DNA from: Congeria kusceri
Lineage: Eukaryota > Mollusca > Bivalvia > Myida > Dreissenidae
Assembly (NCBI GenBank): GCA_027627225.1
Contig: CM051034.1
Coordinates: 12,430,261-12,494,260 of the forward strand
DNA: 64,000 nucleotides
Reading direction: 5' to 3'
The translations under genes and the position numbers were made by a program. The notes beneath the pieces are model-generated. The model searched no databases. It worked only from the letters and a program-made list of their open reading frames with translations, and was not told the origin of the DNA. This document shows, piece by piece, positions 48,268 to 58,870 of this stretch; position 1 is the stretch's first letter; the number at the start of each line of letters is the position of its first letter.

Positions 48268-48415
48268 ATCTACTGAACTTATGGATTGCAATGTTGAATA
48301 TGACAACACAAAAATAAGTAGATGTGGTCTCTACTTCATTGATATTAGTCAAATACTAAGCCAATATGTCGACAATGATAACTCTGAAATTTTCTTGGAA
48401 TCAACAGTAGCTTGA
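48268..48415 (+). CDS. Candidate terminal exon, unidentified
   Basis: A long T tract and acceptor (TTTTTTTTTTAATGTTCAG) precede a frame of 48 codons: STELMDCNVEYDNTKISRCG, through ISQILSQYVDN, to FLESTVA and TGA at 48413-48415. The first base completes a codon (phase 2). Balanced use of polar and acidic residues looks protein-like. The conceptual frame extends upstream of the acceptor to 48122 without support. The gene's other exons were not found. Confidence 0.35.
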
Positions 48416-48490
48416 AAGTATTGACCTGAAACAGGCTTTACGTGAATACATTATTTTATAAACTAATGCAAGCGTTTACTTTGGCCGCTC

Positions 48491-51130
48491 AAAACTATTC
48501 ACACATTGAAGTGAGCACAAAAAAAGCAATGAGTAACCAAACATCCTATGACATGTTTAAAAGTGAATAGTATGTGGGAAACTGTCACAAAAAACTATTC
48601 ACACATTGAAGAGAGCACAAACAAGAAATATCTTTAAAAAAGACAATCGGTGTGTTGACATTAATATACCGAGATATCATTTTCACCCTAAACATATGAC
48701 ACAAGAGGGTCAAAATGACCGGTTACGTGGCTTCTCTGACCCCAGATTTTTCTGTCTCCACCTATATAAGGAGACTTCTCGGACCCAGGTTTTTGGGGAA
48801 ACCATAAGAAAACGTTTCGGATCCCAAAATTAATTTGTGATTAATTCAATAATTATTAATATTTGTATGGTAAATAAACCGATCATATCGCCCCATGTTT
48901 TCACCACTGATACATGAATAACCTAAATAATTTACTGAATATCATTATTATATAAATGTGTCAGCCAAATTTAACAAATTAACATAACAATGTACGAAAA
49001 TAATTGTGGGAATGAATGAAAATCATTTTTTATCAGACGCGTATAGTTATTTTTAAGTAATATACCCTACCTACATCTTGGAAGTTATCTATGCATAATA
49101 CATACACATTTCGAAGTCAATTAATCATTTATAGGCTAAAAAAGTCAATGATTTGTTTTCCAGGCAGCGCCGCAGCGTATTTTTATGGCCCGCCACGAAT
49201 TTGATTTAATGCCAAAAAAAATATGTTTTTTACTATTTTTGGGGTTTTAAAGGAGCAGTCCAGAAATATGTTAATAAAAATAAAACTTTGTAGAAGGTTT
49301 TTGTAATGGGCATGTTGTATGTACATTATAGTATTTCGTTGGTACCAAGTGCTTTTCAACAATGCCTTTCGTAAATAAGAAACATATTCGGGACGAATAA
49401 ACACCATAAACGTTCATAAGAACTATTACTAAAATTACGATGTATTGATGGACAGCGGTTTAAAATTAAACGAATCCGTATTTTAACATAGCGGAAGAAG
49501 AGTAACCGGGTAGATATTTCGGTATTTTCAGTAACTTTCTTCCTGTCTGAAATACTGTGTACATTTTGAAAAAAAAGTCATATTCGATTGGGAACCATTA
49601 TAAATATGTTCTATTTCATGAATTAAACTTTTGTTTCGTAGATGCTTTTGCTTGTATAGTATTTCATTTCATATTTCATTCCATATTTTTTCAAGAAAAT
49701 CTGTGTCAATATAAGTCCTATGCAAACAATCGAAAATGCCAGCTGCATTGACAAGTGTTGATTTTCCTTTCCAAAAATTATTGGTGATTTACTGCAAAAA
49801 TAATTTATATTCTTGACAGTTATAAAAAATATGATATACGAAAAGTTAAATTCTATAAATAAATAGAAATATTTTAATGCTGATGGTGTATCAATTTGAA
49901 GGCACTTTGTTAATAATGAACATTCAAATTGATTGCCTTTTTACATCAGCATAAATGACAGTTTGTGATTAATAAATCTATATTTAGAATTTTAAAAAAG
50001 GAATGCTTATGTTGTTATTAAAACTTAAACTTGTCTTTAAGCTGTACTTAAATTACTTGTTTTACTAAGCCAATAGAAAAGAATAGGAGAAAAATACTTC
50101 AATAAAAAAAAACTCGCCCTTCCTCCTGATTTTTTGGAAAAAGTGCCTGAGAAACAATTCATTATTTTTCTTTAGCCTTATACCGTGCATCCTAATGAAA
50201 AGCAATCTTCAGAGAACATTCAGCGCATTTGAAATAATGATGATTTCCATTTTGATAGCACAAAAATAAAATTTCATAAGACTACGTCGATTGAAAATTA
50301 TATTCGGTAGGGAACATCATGTATCAAGGGTTTCTGTGTATAATTGGTTTTGCAAATCATGTATTCACGCAAAGAAGTAAAAGTAACACGAATAACATTT
50401 GGACGTATTCAGAGACTTATTTCACCACATTTTATTTATTGAAAGTTATCTTTTTATAGGTTGATTAACATCTTCTGGAGAAGTTGATAGAAATGTGCGA
50501 TTAACATTAATTATTAACAGAACGCAACCACAGTTAAATTTCAAATAAACATGCACAGTCAGTTTAATAACATAAATTCCCCCTTTATTGAAATATTTGC
50601 TCTTATGATTCTCTGCATGTATATTATAACAGCTATACACCGGCAGCTAAAATAGAACTATTTTTATGATCGTGAGTGTGTTGAACTCGCTAGAATCAAT
50701 TGTTATTTATAGAGCGTACCGATAGGCTAAACAAAATAGTTGATTAATTCTGGGAATGAACATAATAATTATTATGTTCATGACATACAATGACAAAATA
50801 TGTTCATACTTATGCTCAGTTCTAGAGTGTATTACGAGAATATGTTTATAACTTTATTTTAAACGCTTATGTAAACAATTATGTAAATTGTTAATCCCCA
50901 AAAGTATGCAACAGTTATTGGTATACGTTCAACCATTGTTTGAAGTTTGCATTCCCTAAAATTAGAAAATTTGCCCAATTCTGTTGGCATTCAATTTTCC
51001 CCGCTGCATAATTATCGCAAGAAATCTAGGTCAAAAGTGATCTTAGACAGCTACGCCGAAAAAAGCAATGAGTAACCAAACATCCTATGACATGTTTAAG
51101 AGCGAATAGTATGTGGGAAACTGTCATAAA
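48491..51130 (+). repeat. 100-bp tandem duplication, second unit interrupted
   Basis: The unit AAAACTATTCACACATTGAA, followed by GAGCACAAA, AAAGCAATGAGTAACCAAAC and ATAGTATGTGGGAAACTGTC, occurs intact at 48491-48590. It occurs again split as 48591-48621 plus 51060-51130. The intact first unit gives the pre-insertion sequence of the second and fixes the ends of the inserted element. Confidence 0.8.
48622..51059 (-). mobile_element. Helitron/Helentron-like element, copy 2
   Basis: In reverse orientation this begins TCGGCGTAGCTGTCTAAG and ends TTTCTTG, after a GTCTTT-TTT-AAAGAT hairpin. It matches 32840-34199 in both outer parts and in pieces between, but is about 1.08 kb longer in the middle (roughly 49040-50150 on the plus strand). 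Boundaries come from the interrupted 100-bp unit: no bases are duplicated, and insertion is between two T bases on the minus strand. No helicase or Rep frame is visible. Confidence 0.6.
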
Positions 51131-51321
51131 CATAACATAAAATTCATTGACTTGATGGAGTTAATAAAACAGTTAAACTCCTATTCTCCTTGTACATGTA
51201 TTTATATTAGCATTCCATTTGAAACACACAATTATGAAAAGTCTTTGTTTGAAAATTATCATCATTTATTAAATGTCTGAACAACAATTTGATCAAACAG
51301 CTGCATGTTATTGTTGTTTTT

Positions 51322-51775
51322 ATGCCCCTGGCATCTTGATTTGGGAGGCATATAGTGATTGTCCTGTCCGTCCTTCCGTCCGTCTGTCTGTCCTTCCGTC
51401 TGTGACAAGGTTAAGTAGATTTTACTGTTTCGTCTAGCACCAACACCGCTTACTACAACACTTCGATACTTACACAGTTGTTGTTTATGACCATTCCATA
51501 TCCACCCATATCACCCAACCTCACTTTGACCTTGACCTAATTTGCACTTATAATAATTCAAATGGGCTGTTTCTTTGTTAACTAGATTTTATCATTTCGT
51601 CTAGCACCAACACCGCTTACTACAACACTTGGATATTTACTCAGTTGTTACTGATGACCATTCCCAATCCACCCATATCACCCAACCTCACTTTGACCTT
51701 GACCTAATTTGGACTAAGAAATGGGCTATCCAGCACCACTGGGGGCATGTGTGTTCATCAAACACAAAATCTTGT
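51322..51775 (+). repeat. Complete array of the TATGCCCCC type
   Basis: Starts TATGCCCCTGGCATCTTG, then GTCCGTCCTTCCGTCCGTC, then two units like those at 487 and 4185 with CACCAACACCGCTTACTAC and CTTTGACCTTGACC. It closes with GGGGGCATGTGTGTTCATC. The opening TATGCCCC and closing GGGGCAT form a short terminal inverted box. Confidence 0.8.
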
Positions 51776-52040
51776 TTTTTTAAATTTTTAAAGTTTCTTT
51801 TATGTTTAAAATACTTTTTAGAGAAATATAAAATACATGTAAATGAAATAAACTGTTTTAATGAACAGTTTTCCAAATTATTTCATCATGGCTAAATGTA
51901 GATGACAAACAACTTACAAGTTTAAACGTTTTCTTTTATGGACAGTGTAACGTCAGTTTAAGAACATTTAATGAATACATTAATAATATTTATTCATTCG
52001 GGACTACTGCCCTACTTTTATTCTGCAATCAAATTAGTCT

Positions 52041-52962
52041 ACTGTAAGAGCTCTGTTTTCGGACACTATACATTTTCGGACACCCTCTTTTTTAGCCAAA
52101 ATAATTATTTTTTTTCACTATATTTTCGGACATCCTGATTTTAACCCATAATTAAAGAATCTACATTTTCGGACATTTTACATGAAAGTGGTATTTTAGC
52201 AGAATTCTAACCTATTTGCATTAATCCGGTGTCACATCGCACATGTGTCTCTACAACTGGACGAAGGTCATAAAACCTGGCAGATGAATGATGGAGGCGC
52301 CTCGGTGGACCGTTACATAAGCGTTATTGGATCAAGAGCCTTGTGCCATAAATAATGGGTTTACCCGAGTGTGTATACTAGTTCTGATATTGTATAATAA
52401 ATATGCCAATTAGTGCCAATTAACAATTCATGTGCTATGCCCCTACACAACATGTTAAGTGTGACAAACAGGCTGCAGTTTTATCGCACCCCATTACAAG
52501 TTGCACGAATATTTGAAGGTGTTAAAGACGGTCGTTTAAGATTTTTGGTTCAAGAACAAACAACATTATAAAATCATAATTTCCAATTTTTTTTTTGCAT
52601 TAATTACAGGTAAATAATATACTAGATGATAATCTTTGAACTTGGTTGAAAAAAATGCAGTATTGGCATAATTTTCTGCAAAACAAAATCATGCATATGA
52701 AAATATTTCAAATTCATAGCAAACATCGCTAAAAATTAATAATACTATACAGCATGGTATTAAACAAGCACGCGCAATCATTAATCGATACTATCCGTGT
52801 ATATTAGGCAAAAAACGTTATACACTGGACAAATTGCAATATTGTCATAGTGTCTAAATTTTCTGACACCTGTAATTTGGGAATATTTTTGTGTATCCAA
52901 ATTTTCGAACAAGAAACATTTTAATTATTTTTAAGTGTCCGAAAACATAGAGATTTTATGGT
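52041..52962. mobile_element. TA-flanked element with TTTTCGGACAC repeats
   Basis: The left ACTGTAAGAGCTCTGTTTTC and GGACACT are matched inversely at the right by AGTGTCC, GAAAACATAGAGATTTTATG. TTTTCGGACA recurs four times in the left 150 bases and in worn form at the right. TA occurs at both ends. This end type is like pogo/Tigger-group non-autonomous elements. No transposase frame. Confidence 0.65.
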
Positions 52963-52972
52963 ATTCTCAAGG

Positions 52973-53009
52973 TCAAAAGATATGGGTTAGACAGCTATGC
53001 CAAAAACAA
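52973..53009 (-). mobile_element. Terminal fragment of the Helitron-like family
   Basis: GGTCAAAAGATATGGGTTAG followed by ACAGCTATGCC resembles the end of copy 2 (GGTCAAAAGTGATCTTAGAC, AGCTACGCCG). Only about 35 bases are recognisable. Confidence 0.4.
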
Positions 53010-53644
53010 AATTCTACTGAAATCACTGTTTTGATAAAAAGTAGGAATGCCATTTGAACACTGCAGTGTAAGAGTCATATCAATTTGTCGTATGTGCTAA
53101 TTTCAGCAATTTATAGCTCTTACGGTATTTCGGTTTTGAATTCTGAAAAAAAAATCTTTGATAAATTACTCTAGCCCAATTACTTATCCCCTAGTTTTGG
53201 TATTATTCTCAGCATAACATTAAGGATACAGAACTCCAGATGGGCATAAAAATGTGCGTTATTTGTTGTTATGCCTAAACGTTAAAAACATGGGTAAAAA
53301 CATCACTATTTATATAGAACTCAATCAAATACTGTCATTAACTGTTTATTTCATTGAAAATTAGAAGTTGAATAAGCTCTCACTTTCCTTCAACCCTTAT
53401 TCCTGATTTAAAAATACTGCAGCTTTCCCCAATACAAGCATCTGATTCAAGTGTACGCATGCACGTTTCGACAAAACTAAACTGTCACGTGATTATCCTA
53501 AATATAAACGGTGTTATGTTTAAATTACTTGATGGGTTATAGCGTCTGCACACGTTATAGATTTTAAGACGATAAAAAGGAGGAAAACTACATAAAATCA
53601 TTGTTTTTCAGGTAAATAAAAACATGTGTCTAATTTTTTAATAT
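53010..53644. other. AT-rich, no supported feature
   Basis: No exon or repeat recognised. Confidence 0.35.
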
Positions 53645-53875
53645 GTGGCACATCATGGGAAAACCGGACTTAATGCATGTGCGTAAAGTGTCATCCCGGA
53701 TTAGCCTGTGCAGTTCGCACAGGCTAATCCGGGACAACACTTTCCGCCTAAAGTGGATTTATGGTTAGAAGACACTTCATTGAAACAGAAAATACCATGA
53801 AAGCGGAAAGTGCCATCCCGGATTAGCCTGTGCACTACGCACATGCATTAAGACCGGTTTTCCCACGACGCGCCT
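53645..53875. mobile_element. Foldback element, right arm shortened
   Basis: Same family as 38739-38993: it starts GGCACATCATGGGAAAACCG and ends CCCACGACGCGCC. The left arm retains its inner palindrome (GATTAGCCTGTGCAGTTCGC and inverse). The right arm passes from GCCTGTGCAC directly to ACGCACATGCATT, having lost about 40 bases. Confidence 0.85.
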
Positions 53876-54318
53876 CATATGTTCTATACGATTATGTTAG
53901 AAAATCGTGTATTTTTGACAATTTTCTTTCGTTTTTACGATTAGGCCATCTGGAGTTTAGTCCCTTGAAGCAGTGCTGCAGAACTATAAACCTATTTATG
54001 TGCATTTGGTACTGAAATGGATTGGAACTAGTGTGTGTTTGTGTTGCTGGATGATAGAGTGTTTTGATTCAAGTCATTACAATTGTTTATTGGGTAAACC
54101 TCTGGTTTATGTTTTTGTAAACTTCAAACCTCAACTTTTTCAAACTGCAGTTTGATAATGATTTTTAAGTTAGTCTAGTTATTTTTTTAATAAAATGACT
54201 TTTATGTCTACAATTACCATGGAGGAGTGTACGGATTGCCAAGTATTTCATACCCACTCAAATTTAAAGGTCCACATTAACAGGCTGTTTAGCATTTTGT
54301 CTCAATTATAGTTTGTAG

Positions 54319-56061
54319 GCCAGAGATTCTTTATCTTCAGTTTCTCATACATTTTTGGAAAAAACTTTACACTGTCAGTAAGAAGCAGAAAAAAACACAA
54401 CTATTTGCAAAAATATGACAATAACAATGTAGTACAATGAAATGTTTGTTGTATAAACTTAAATAAATTATAAATTATAAATAAACGTAATTTTCGTTGA
54501 ATTAATATATGTTTGTTTGTTGTATAAACTTAAATAAATTATAAATTATAAATAAACATAATTTTCTTTGAATTAATATATGTTTCACTGTGTTTTTAAA
54601 TTATAATTGTGTGTTGAAACTTCTCTTTTAAGATATCCATGAAGAACACGACATCAGTGGAAATAAGCGATTTTTATTTAAGTTTTTGGTATATTATTTT
54701 TACAATAGTTGTGTTATAATTTTATTTAATTGTTTTTCTATTTTCAAAAAAATCGGGTTGGTTGATCCGAGAAACTAAAAATAAAAAACCCTGGCCGTAT
54801 GTATATAAGGTGAAGTGAATCACTTGTTAATAGATTGCAAAATACATTTCAGATCCCACAAAAGGCAACAGTTAACTCCTATACATGTAAATGCTTGCAA
54901 GATGTCAATCACTAAAATCTATCATCCTTTGTGTTGGTGGTGTTATGCGTGCATAATCTTCAGTAGCATCTTTGAACATTTAATATTTTCAAGCAAATAT
55001 TGGGAAAGTGATGTTAAGCAGTAAGTAGTTAGTAATAAACTCAAAGTCAAATTGACAACAGAGGCCAATTTTTTTTTTCTTGAGTTATGGGAAAGCCTCA
55101 CCAAAATATCCCAAAAGGTAAATAAAAATAAAATTGGAAAGAAGCAAATTTATTTAAATTTTGTTGACAATCGTAGCTGCATTCCATGTATGAAAATAAT
55201 ATTGGTGTAATGTAACCCTTTTTCTGCTCTTAATAATGAAGTGCCTAAAGTGATCTATCACAAAAAAAAATCATGAGATTTCAAAGGTATTACCTAGTCC
55301 ATCATTAAACATCCCTTCTCGAAAAAGTGTATTTAATACGCATTTAATGTGTATTAAACGCGGCGGTATTGGCACTGTATTTTTTTGGCGTTTAATACGC
55401 ATTTAATACACTTGAAAATGCAGAAAAAATACATTTATTACAGAAATAGAGTGTAATTTTTCTGCATTTTTCCTGCATTAAGTGCATTTAAAGTGTATTT
55501 TTCTCCTTGAAAAATACAATATATCTTCAAAAAATACACTTAAGTGTATTTAAAGTGTAATTTAAGCGTATTTTCTAGTGCATTAATACACTTTTTTGTA
55601 AAAAATGCAGAAAAAGTACAGAAAAAATACACTTAGTGTATTAAAAGTGTATTTAATGCGCATTTAACACAGATAAAATACGGTGCCAATACCGCAGCGT
55701 TTAATACGCATTAAATACGTATTAAATGCACTTTTTTGAGAAGGGATTATACAAAAATTATGACGAAAAATTTAAATCGAAATAAGTAAATAAGTCAAAT
55801 ACAAACGTATTTAAAAAAAAAAAAATCTTACTTTTTGTATTTTTTTTTAAAATATTTTTTCCAATGCACATATTTTTCACTTTCATTTTTATTTTTATTT
55901 GTACCTCCTGGTGGTCACCTTTTCACAAATTTCTTGTTTGCAGTTTGCACATTGTGTACCAGGATGACATTAGTATTACTGTGGACAGTTTACTGGAAGG
56001 ATGTACATGTTATCTGGTGACAACATCAGTAAAGCAGCTAACTAAATATTTGGGAAAATAG
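54319..56061 (+). CDS. 3' part of an unidentified gene: three in-phase exons
   Basis: Exon a (54319-54377) follows acceptor GTCTCAATTATAGTTTGTAG and ends at TGTCA|GTAAGA; it reads ARDSLSSVSHTFLEKTLHC. Exon b (54964-55020) follows acceptor GCATAATCTTCAG and ends AAGCA|GTAAGT; it reads SIFEHLIFSSKYWESDVK. Exon c (55944-56061) follows acceptor TTCTTGTTTGCAG; it reads LHIVYQDDISITVDSLL, continues to TTSVKQLTKYLGK and stops at TAG. Both junctions are phase 2 and each recreates a His codon, so all three join in frame into 77 residues. No domain is recognised; the product appears soluble with no membrane segment. Earlier exons (ending in phase 0) were not located. Exon c contains a possible donor (ATCA|GTAAAG), so another 3' end is conceivable. 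Confidence 0.6.
54444..54585 (+). repeat. Two-copy 71-bp tandem repeat
   Basis: GTTTGTTGTATAAACTTAAA followed by AAATTATAAATTATAAATAA and GTTGAATTAATATAT recurs 71 bases later (54444 and 54515) with three differences. It lies in the intron between exons a and b of the gene at 54319-56061. Confidence 0.9.
55311..55747. mobile_element. 437-bp perfect-fold palindromic element in an intron
   Basis: The left ATCCCTTCTCGAAAAAGTG and the inverse of the right end, ATCCCTTCTCAAAAAAGTG, extend for about 70 bases through TTTAATACGCATTTAAT, TATTAAACGCGGCGGTATTG / TATTAAACGCTGCGGTATTG and GGCAC. The core is made of GTGTATTTAA, AATACACTT and TGCAGAAAAA words. It is inserted in the second intron of the gene at 54319-56061. 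Confidence 0.85.
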
Positions 56062-56063
56062 TC

Positions 56064-56167
56064 ACACCATTCTGGCTGATTGACTTTAATGACTTGAAGT
56101 TAGGGGAACTGACATACACCATTCTGGTTGATTGACTTTAATGACTTGAAGTTAGGGGAACTGACAT
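56064..56167 (+). repeat. Two-copy 52-bp tandem repeat after a stop codon
   Basis: ACACCATTCTGGCTGATTGA followed by CTTTAATGACTTGAAGTTAG and GGGAACTGACAT is repeated at 52-base spacing with one difference. It begins three bases after the TAG of exon c, in presumed 3' untranslated sequence. Confidence 0.9.
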
Positions 56168-56221
56168 ATTAACCGGAATACTTAATATAGAAAGTTCAAC
56201 AAGTGTTTGAGGAATTGTACA

Positions 56222-56324
56222 ATGGATTACACATATAGTAGTCTCAAAAGACAGTGGATACCGGATGATGTGATGGACATGAGAATTGTCTACACAGAGG
56301 AAGCCTTGACTCAGCATTACAAAG
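56222..56324 (+). CDS. Candidate first coding exon with strong donor
   Basis: ATG at 56222 opens 34 codons, MDYTYSSLKRQWIPDDVMD then MRIVYTEEALTQHYK, ending one base into a codon at the consensus donor AAAG|GTAAGC. The frame is open back to about 56188, where an AATATAG could act as acceptor. It lies only 160 bases after the stop of the preceding gene, so it may be a new gene or an alternative continuation of that gene. In another frame, from 56188, KVQQVFEELYNGLHI and TAG could serve as an alternative C-terminus. The product is not recognised, and no following exon was found before the repeats at 56353. Confidence 0.4.
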
Positions 56325-56352
56325 GTAAGCCATGGCCCTCTTGATTATAATC

Positions 56353-56770
56353 TTGGTCTTGATCCCAAATATCAGCTGATAACCTTGGTCTTGATCCAAA
56401 ATATTAGCCGATATTACTCCTGGTCTTGATCCTAAATATTAGCCGATAATATTTGTCTTGATTCTAAATATAAGCTGATAATCTTGGTCTTGATCCTAAA
56501 TATTAGCCAATATGACTTTTGGTCTTGATCCTAAATATTAGCCAATAATCTTGGTCTTGATCCTAAATATTAGCCAATAATCTTGGTCTTGGATCCTAAA
56601 TATTAGCCCTTAATCTTGGTCTTGATCGTATATATTTGCCAATAATCTTGGTCTTGATACTAAATAATAGCCTATAATCTTGGTCTTGATCCTAGATATT
56701 AGCCCATAATCTTGGTCTTGATCCTAGATATTAGTCGATAATCTTGGTCTTAATCCTAGATAGCCAATGA
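56353..56770 (+). repeat. 32-bp minisatellite, about 13 copies
   Basis: AATCTTGGTCTTGATCCTAA followed by ATATTAGCCAAT recurs about every 32 bases, with variants in the last ten bases and some copies a few bases longer or shorter. It lies directly downstream of the donor at 56325, in presumed intron. Confidence 0.9.
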
Positions 56771-56850
56771 AAATCAACTTCCTAGTTCCATGGCTATAAA
56801 ATTTCTTTGACCTGTCCTGACTAATAGCCCAAAATGTACCCTCTGCGTAT

Positions 56851-57053
56851 TGCACCTATCAATATTTTCCCCCAGGGGGGACTTGCAGGCATATACGGGA
56901 CTTTAGACTGAAAGCAATTCCTGACAGGTGGGAATTAGACAGAAATGCTCGCTCTGGGGGGGGGGGGGAATAAGACCCCCAAAATACATTTCATAAAATT
57001 CCCCTGGGTTTGCCCACTGCTTCCCGCCCTGGGGGAAAACATTGATAGGTGCA
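56851..57053. mobile_element. 203-bp inverted-repeat element with CCCCC/GGGGG
   Basis: The left TGCACCTATCAATATTTTCC and CCCAGGGGGG is inverse to the right CCCTGGGGGAAAAC, ATTGATAGGTGCA. A run of twelve or more G lies at about 56957. The interior is short and non-coding. The duplication is unclear (TAT/TA). Confidence 0.75.
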
Positions 57054-57299
57054 TAATGGTTACAGTAACCTGGTCCACTCTGTTAAACCAGTAGGTTTAG
57101 ATGTACTGAGAAAAAAAAAAGAAAAAAATATGCCAATAATAGGGAAAGTTGCTTGAAAGCATATGATGCACAGAGCATTTCAGCATGTTTCAACTATCCC
57201 AACAATGTGGTTTTGTAGGCTAGATTTTAGATTGGGGGAAGCCTGGCGGGTAGGCGGGCGGGTTTGGAGTTGGATGCGGTGTTTGGCTGTGGCTTGTTA

Positions 57300-57700
57300 A
57301 CAATTTGCGTTAAAGTTTCGTATTCCTGGTATATTTCAAAAGTTGTTGGTCAATCATGATGAAACTTTACACAAATGTTCCTTGGGTGGTCCTCTACCAA
57401 ATCTGCTCAGATGGTCCTCTACCAAACCTGCTCAGATGGTCCTCTACCAAACCTGCTCAGATGGTCCTCTACCAAACCTGCTCAGATGGTCCTCTACCAA
57501 ACCTGCTCAGATGGTCCTCTACCAAACCTGCTCACATGGTCCTCTACCAAACCTGTTCAGATGGTCCTCTACCAAGCCTGCTCACATGGTCCTCTACCAA
57601 ACCTGTTCAGATGGTCCTCTACCAAACCTGCTCAGATGGTCCTTTACCAAACCTGCTCAGATGGTCCCACTTAACTGCACAGAGTGGCTGCGAGAGTTAT
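57300..57700 (+). repeat. 25-bp minisatellite (57390-57670) inside an array-class repeat
   Basis: The surrounding sequence (ATCATGATGAAACTTTACAC, AAATGTTCCTTGGGTGG) is a unit of the 35395-35957 type. Within it, GATGGTCCTCTACCAAACCTG and CTCA recur every 25 bases about eleven times, with a few CTGTTCA and CTCACAT variants. Since 25 is not divisible by three, all three plus frames stay open (57343-57718), which is an artefact of the repeat. Confidence 0.93.
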
Positions 57701-57880
57701 AAATACAAAAATGTCTAAAAGCCATTTTCTTGTAAACCTGTGTCTAGATTTTCAAATATTTTCACACACTATTTGTTTGTCTGGTGGTCCTAAACACTTA
57801 TTCTAGTCAATTGCACAAAATGGCAGTTCTTAATCAAACTTTAGACAAATAATGTTCCCTAGGGCTGTGTATCGATCAGA

Positions 57881-57990
57881 ATTATCGATACGATATTCGT
57901 ACCAATACAAAAGTATCGATATTCAATATATCATATGATATTTTACATATACTAATATGATATTTTACATATAATATCAAAGAAAACTGC
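57881..57990. mobile_element. hAT-like end fragment
   Basis: CTAGGGCTGTGTATCGATC, followed by ATCGATACGATATTCG and GTATCGATATTCAATATATC words, resembles the subterminal region of hAT-like elements of the style at 40307. The other end was not found. Confidence 0.35.
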
Positions 57991-58349
57991 GTATTTCTAT
58001 TTAGTTGTTCATTCGGCTTCATACAAGGCTACAGCGAACCTCAAGCATTAATCACAAAGTAACATGATGAACCACGTAGGTGTAGATTTTGATTGCTTCT
58101 GGAATAATACTAAGCCGCTTTTTTTAGCCATTTTAGCATTTTTTAAAAACGAAGTCATGTATAACGTTTTACTGCTGCATTATTTATTTGAAACAAATGT
58201 AATTTATGTAGTGACGTTCAAAGGGTAATATAATGGCGGTTTCATGTAGTAAAGTATACTAATGATTTGACAACAGTTCTGTATGGTTAGAAAACAATGG
58301 CGTAAATAACTTTTTAAAAATACAACAAGGCTTATCACAGGATGTGATG

Positions 58350-58870
58350 TGTGCCCCCGAAGCATATGCTTGTCAGAGAAAGGCAACACCATGTCAGTTA
58401 CATGTCGGCAAAAATGACGCCTCATACAAAAAGAGTTATGGTCCTTGTACTCTGCACTTCCTCTAAACATCCTCTACCAATATATGTGGTTTTATTTTCA
58501 AATCACTTCAATACTAATGGAGTTATGCACTGCACAAGAAAATTAACTCAAGGGCAATAACTCCATAAATATTGAAGAAATAGTTATGGTCCTTGTACTG
58601 CACTTCCTTTCAATGTCCTCTATCAATATATTTGGTTTTATTTAAAATCCCTTCAATAATTATGGAGTTATGTCTGCACAAAAAATAAACAAAGGGCAAA
58701 TACTTCGTTAATATTGAAGATAGAGTTGTGGTCCTTGTGCTCTGCACTCTTTAATTGTCCTCTATCATTATATGAAGTTTCATATGAATACTTTCAATAC
58801 TAACGGAGTTATGCTCTGCACAAGAAGCGTGACGGACGGACGGACAGTCAGACAGACGGACAGATGATGC
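58350..58870 (-). repeat. Array of ~160-bp units, reverse orientation
   Basis: Read on the minus strand, it opens with CATCTGTCCGTCTGTCTGAC and GTCCGTCCGTCCGTC, then three and a half units with CTTGTGCAGAGCATAACTCC, GTTAGTATTGAAAG, GAGGACATTGAAAG and AAGGACCATAACTC. It is the clearest array-class element in the opposite orientation. Confidence 0.75.

Noticed and set aside
57343..57718. Three overlapping plus-strand frames of about 100-120 codons
   Set aside because: The 25-bp repeat keeps every frame open; no start context or splice signal is present.
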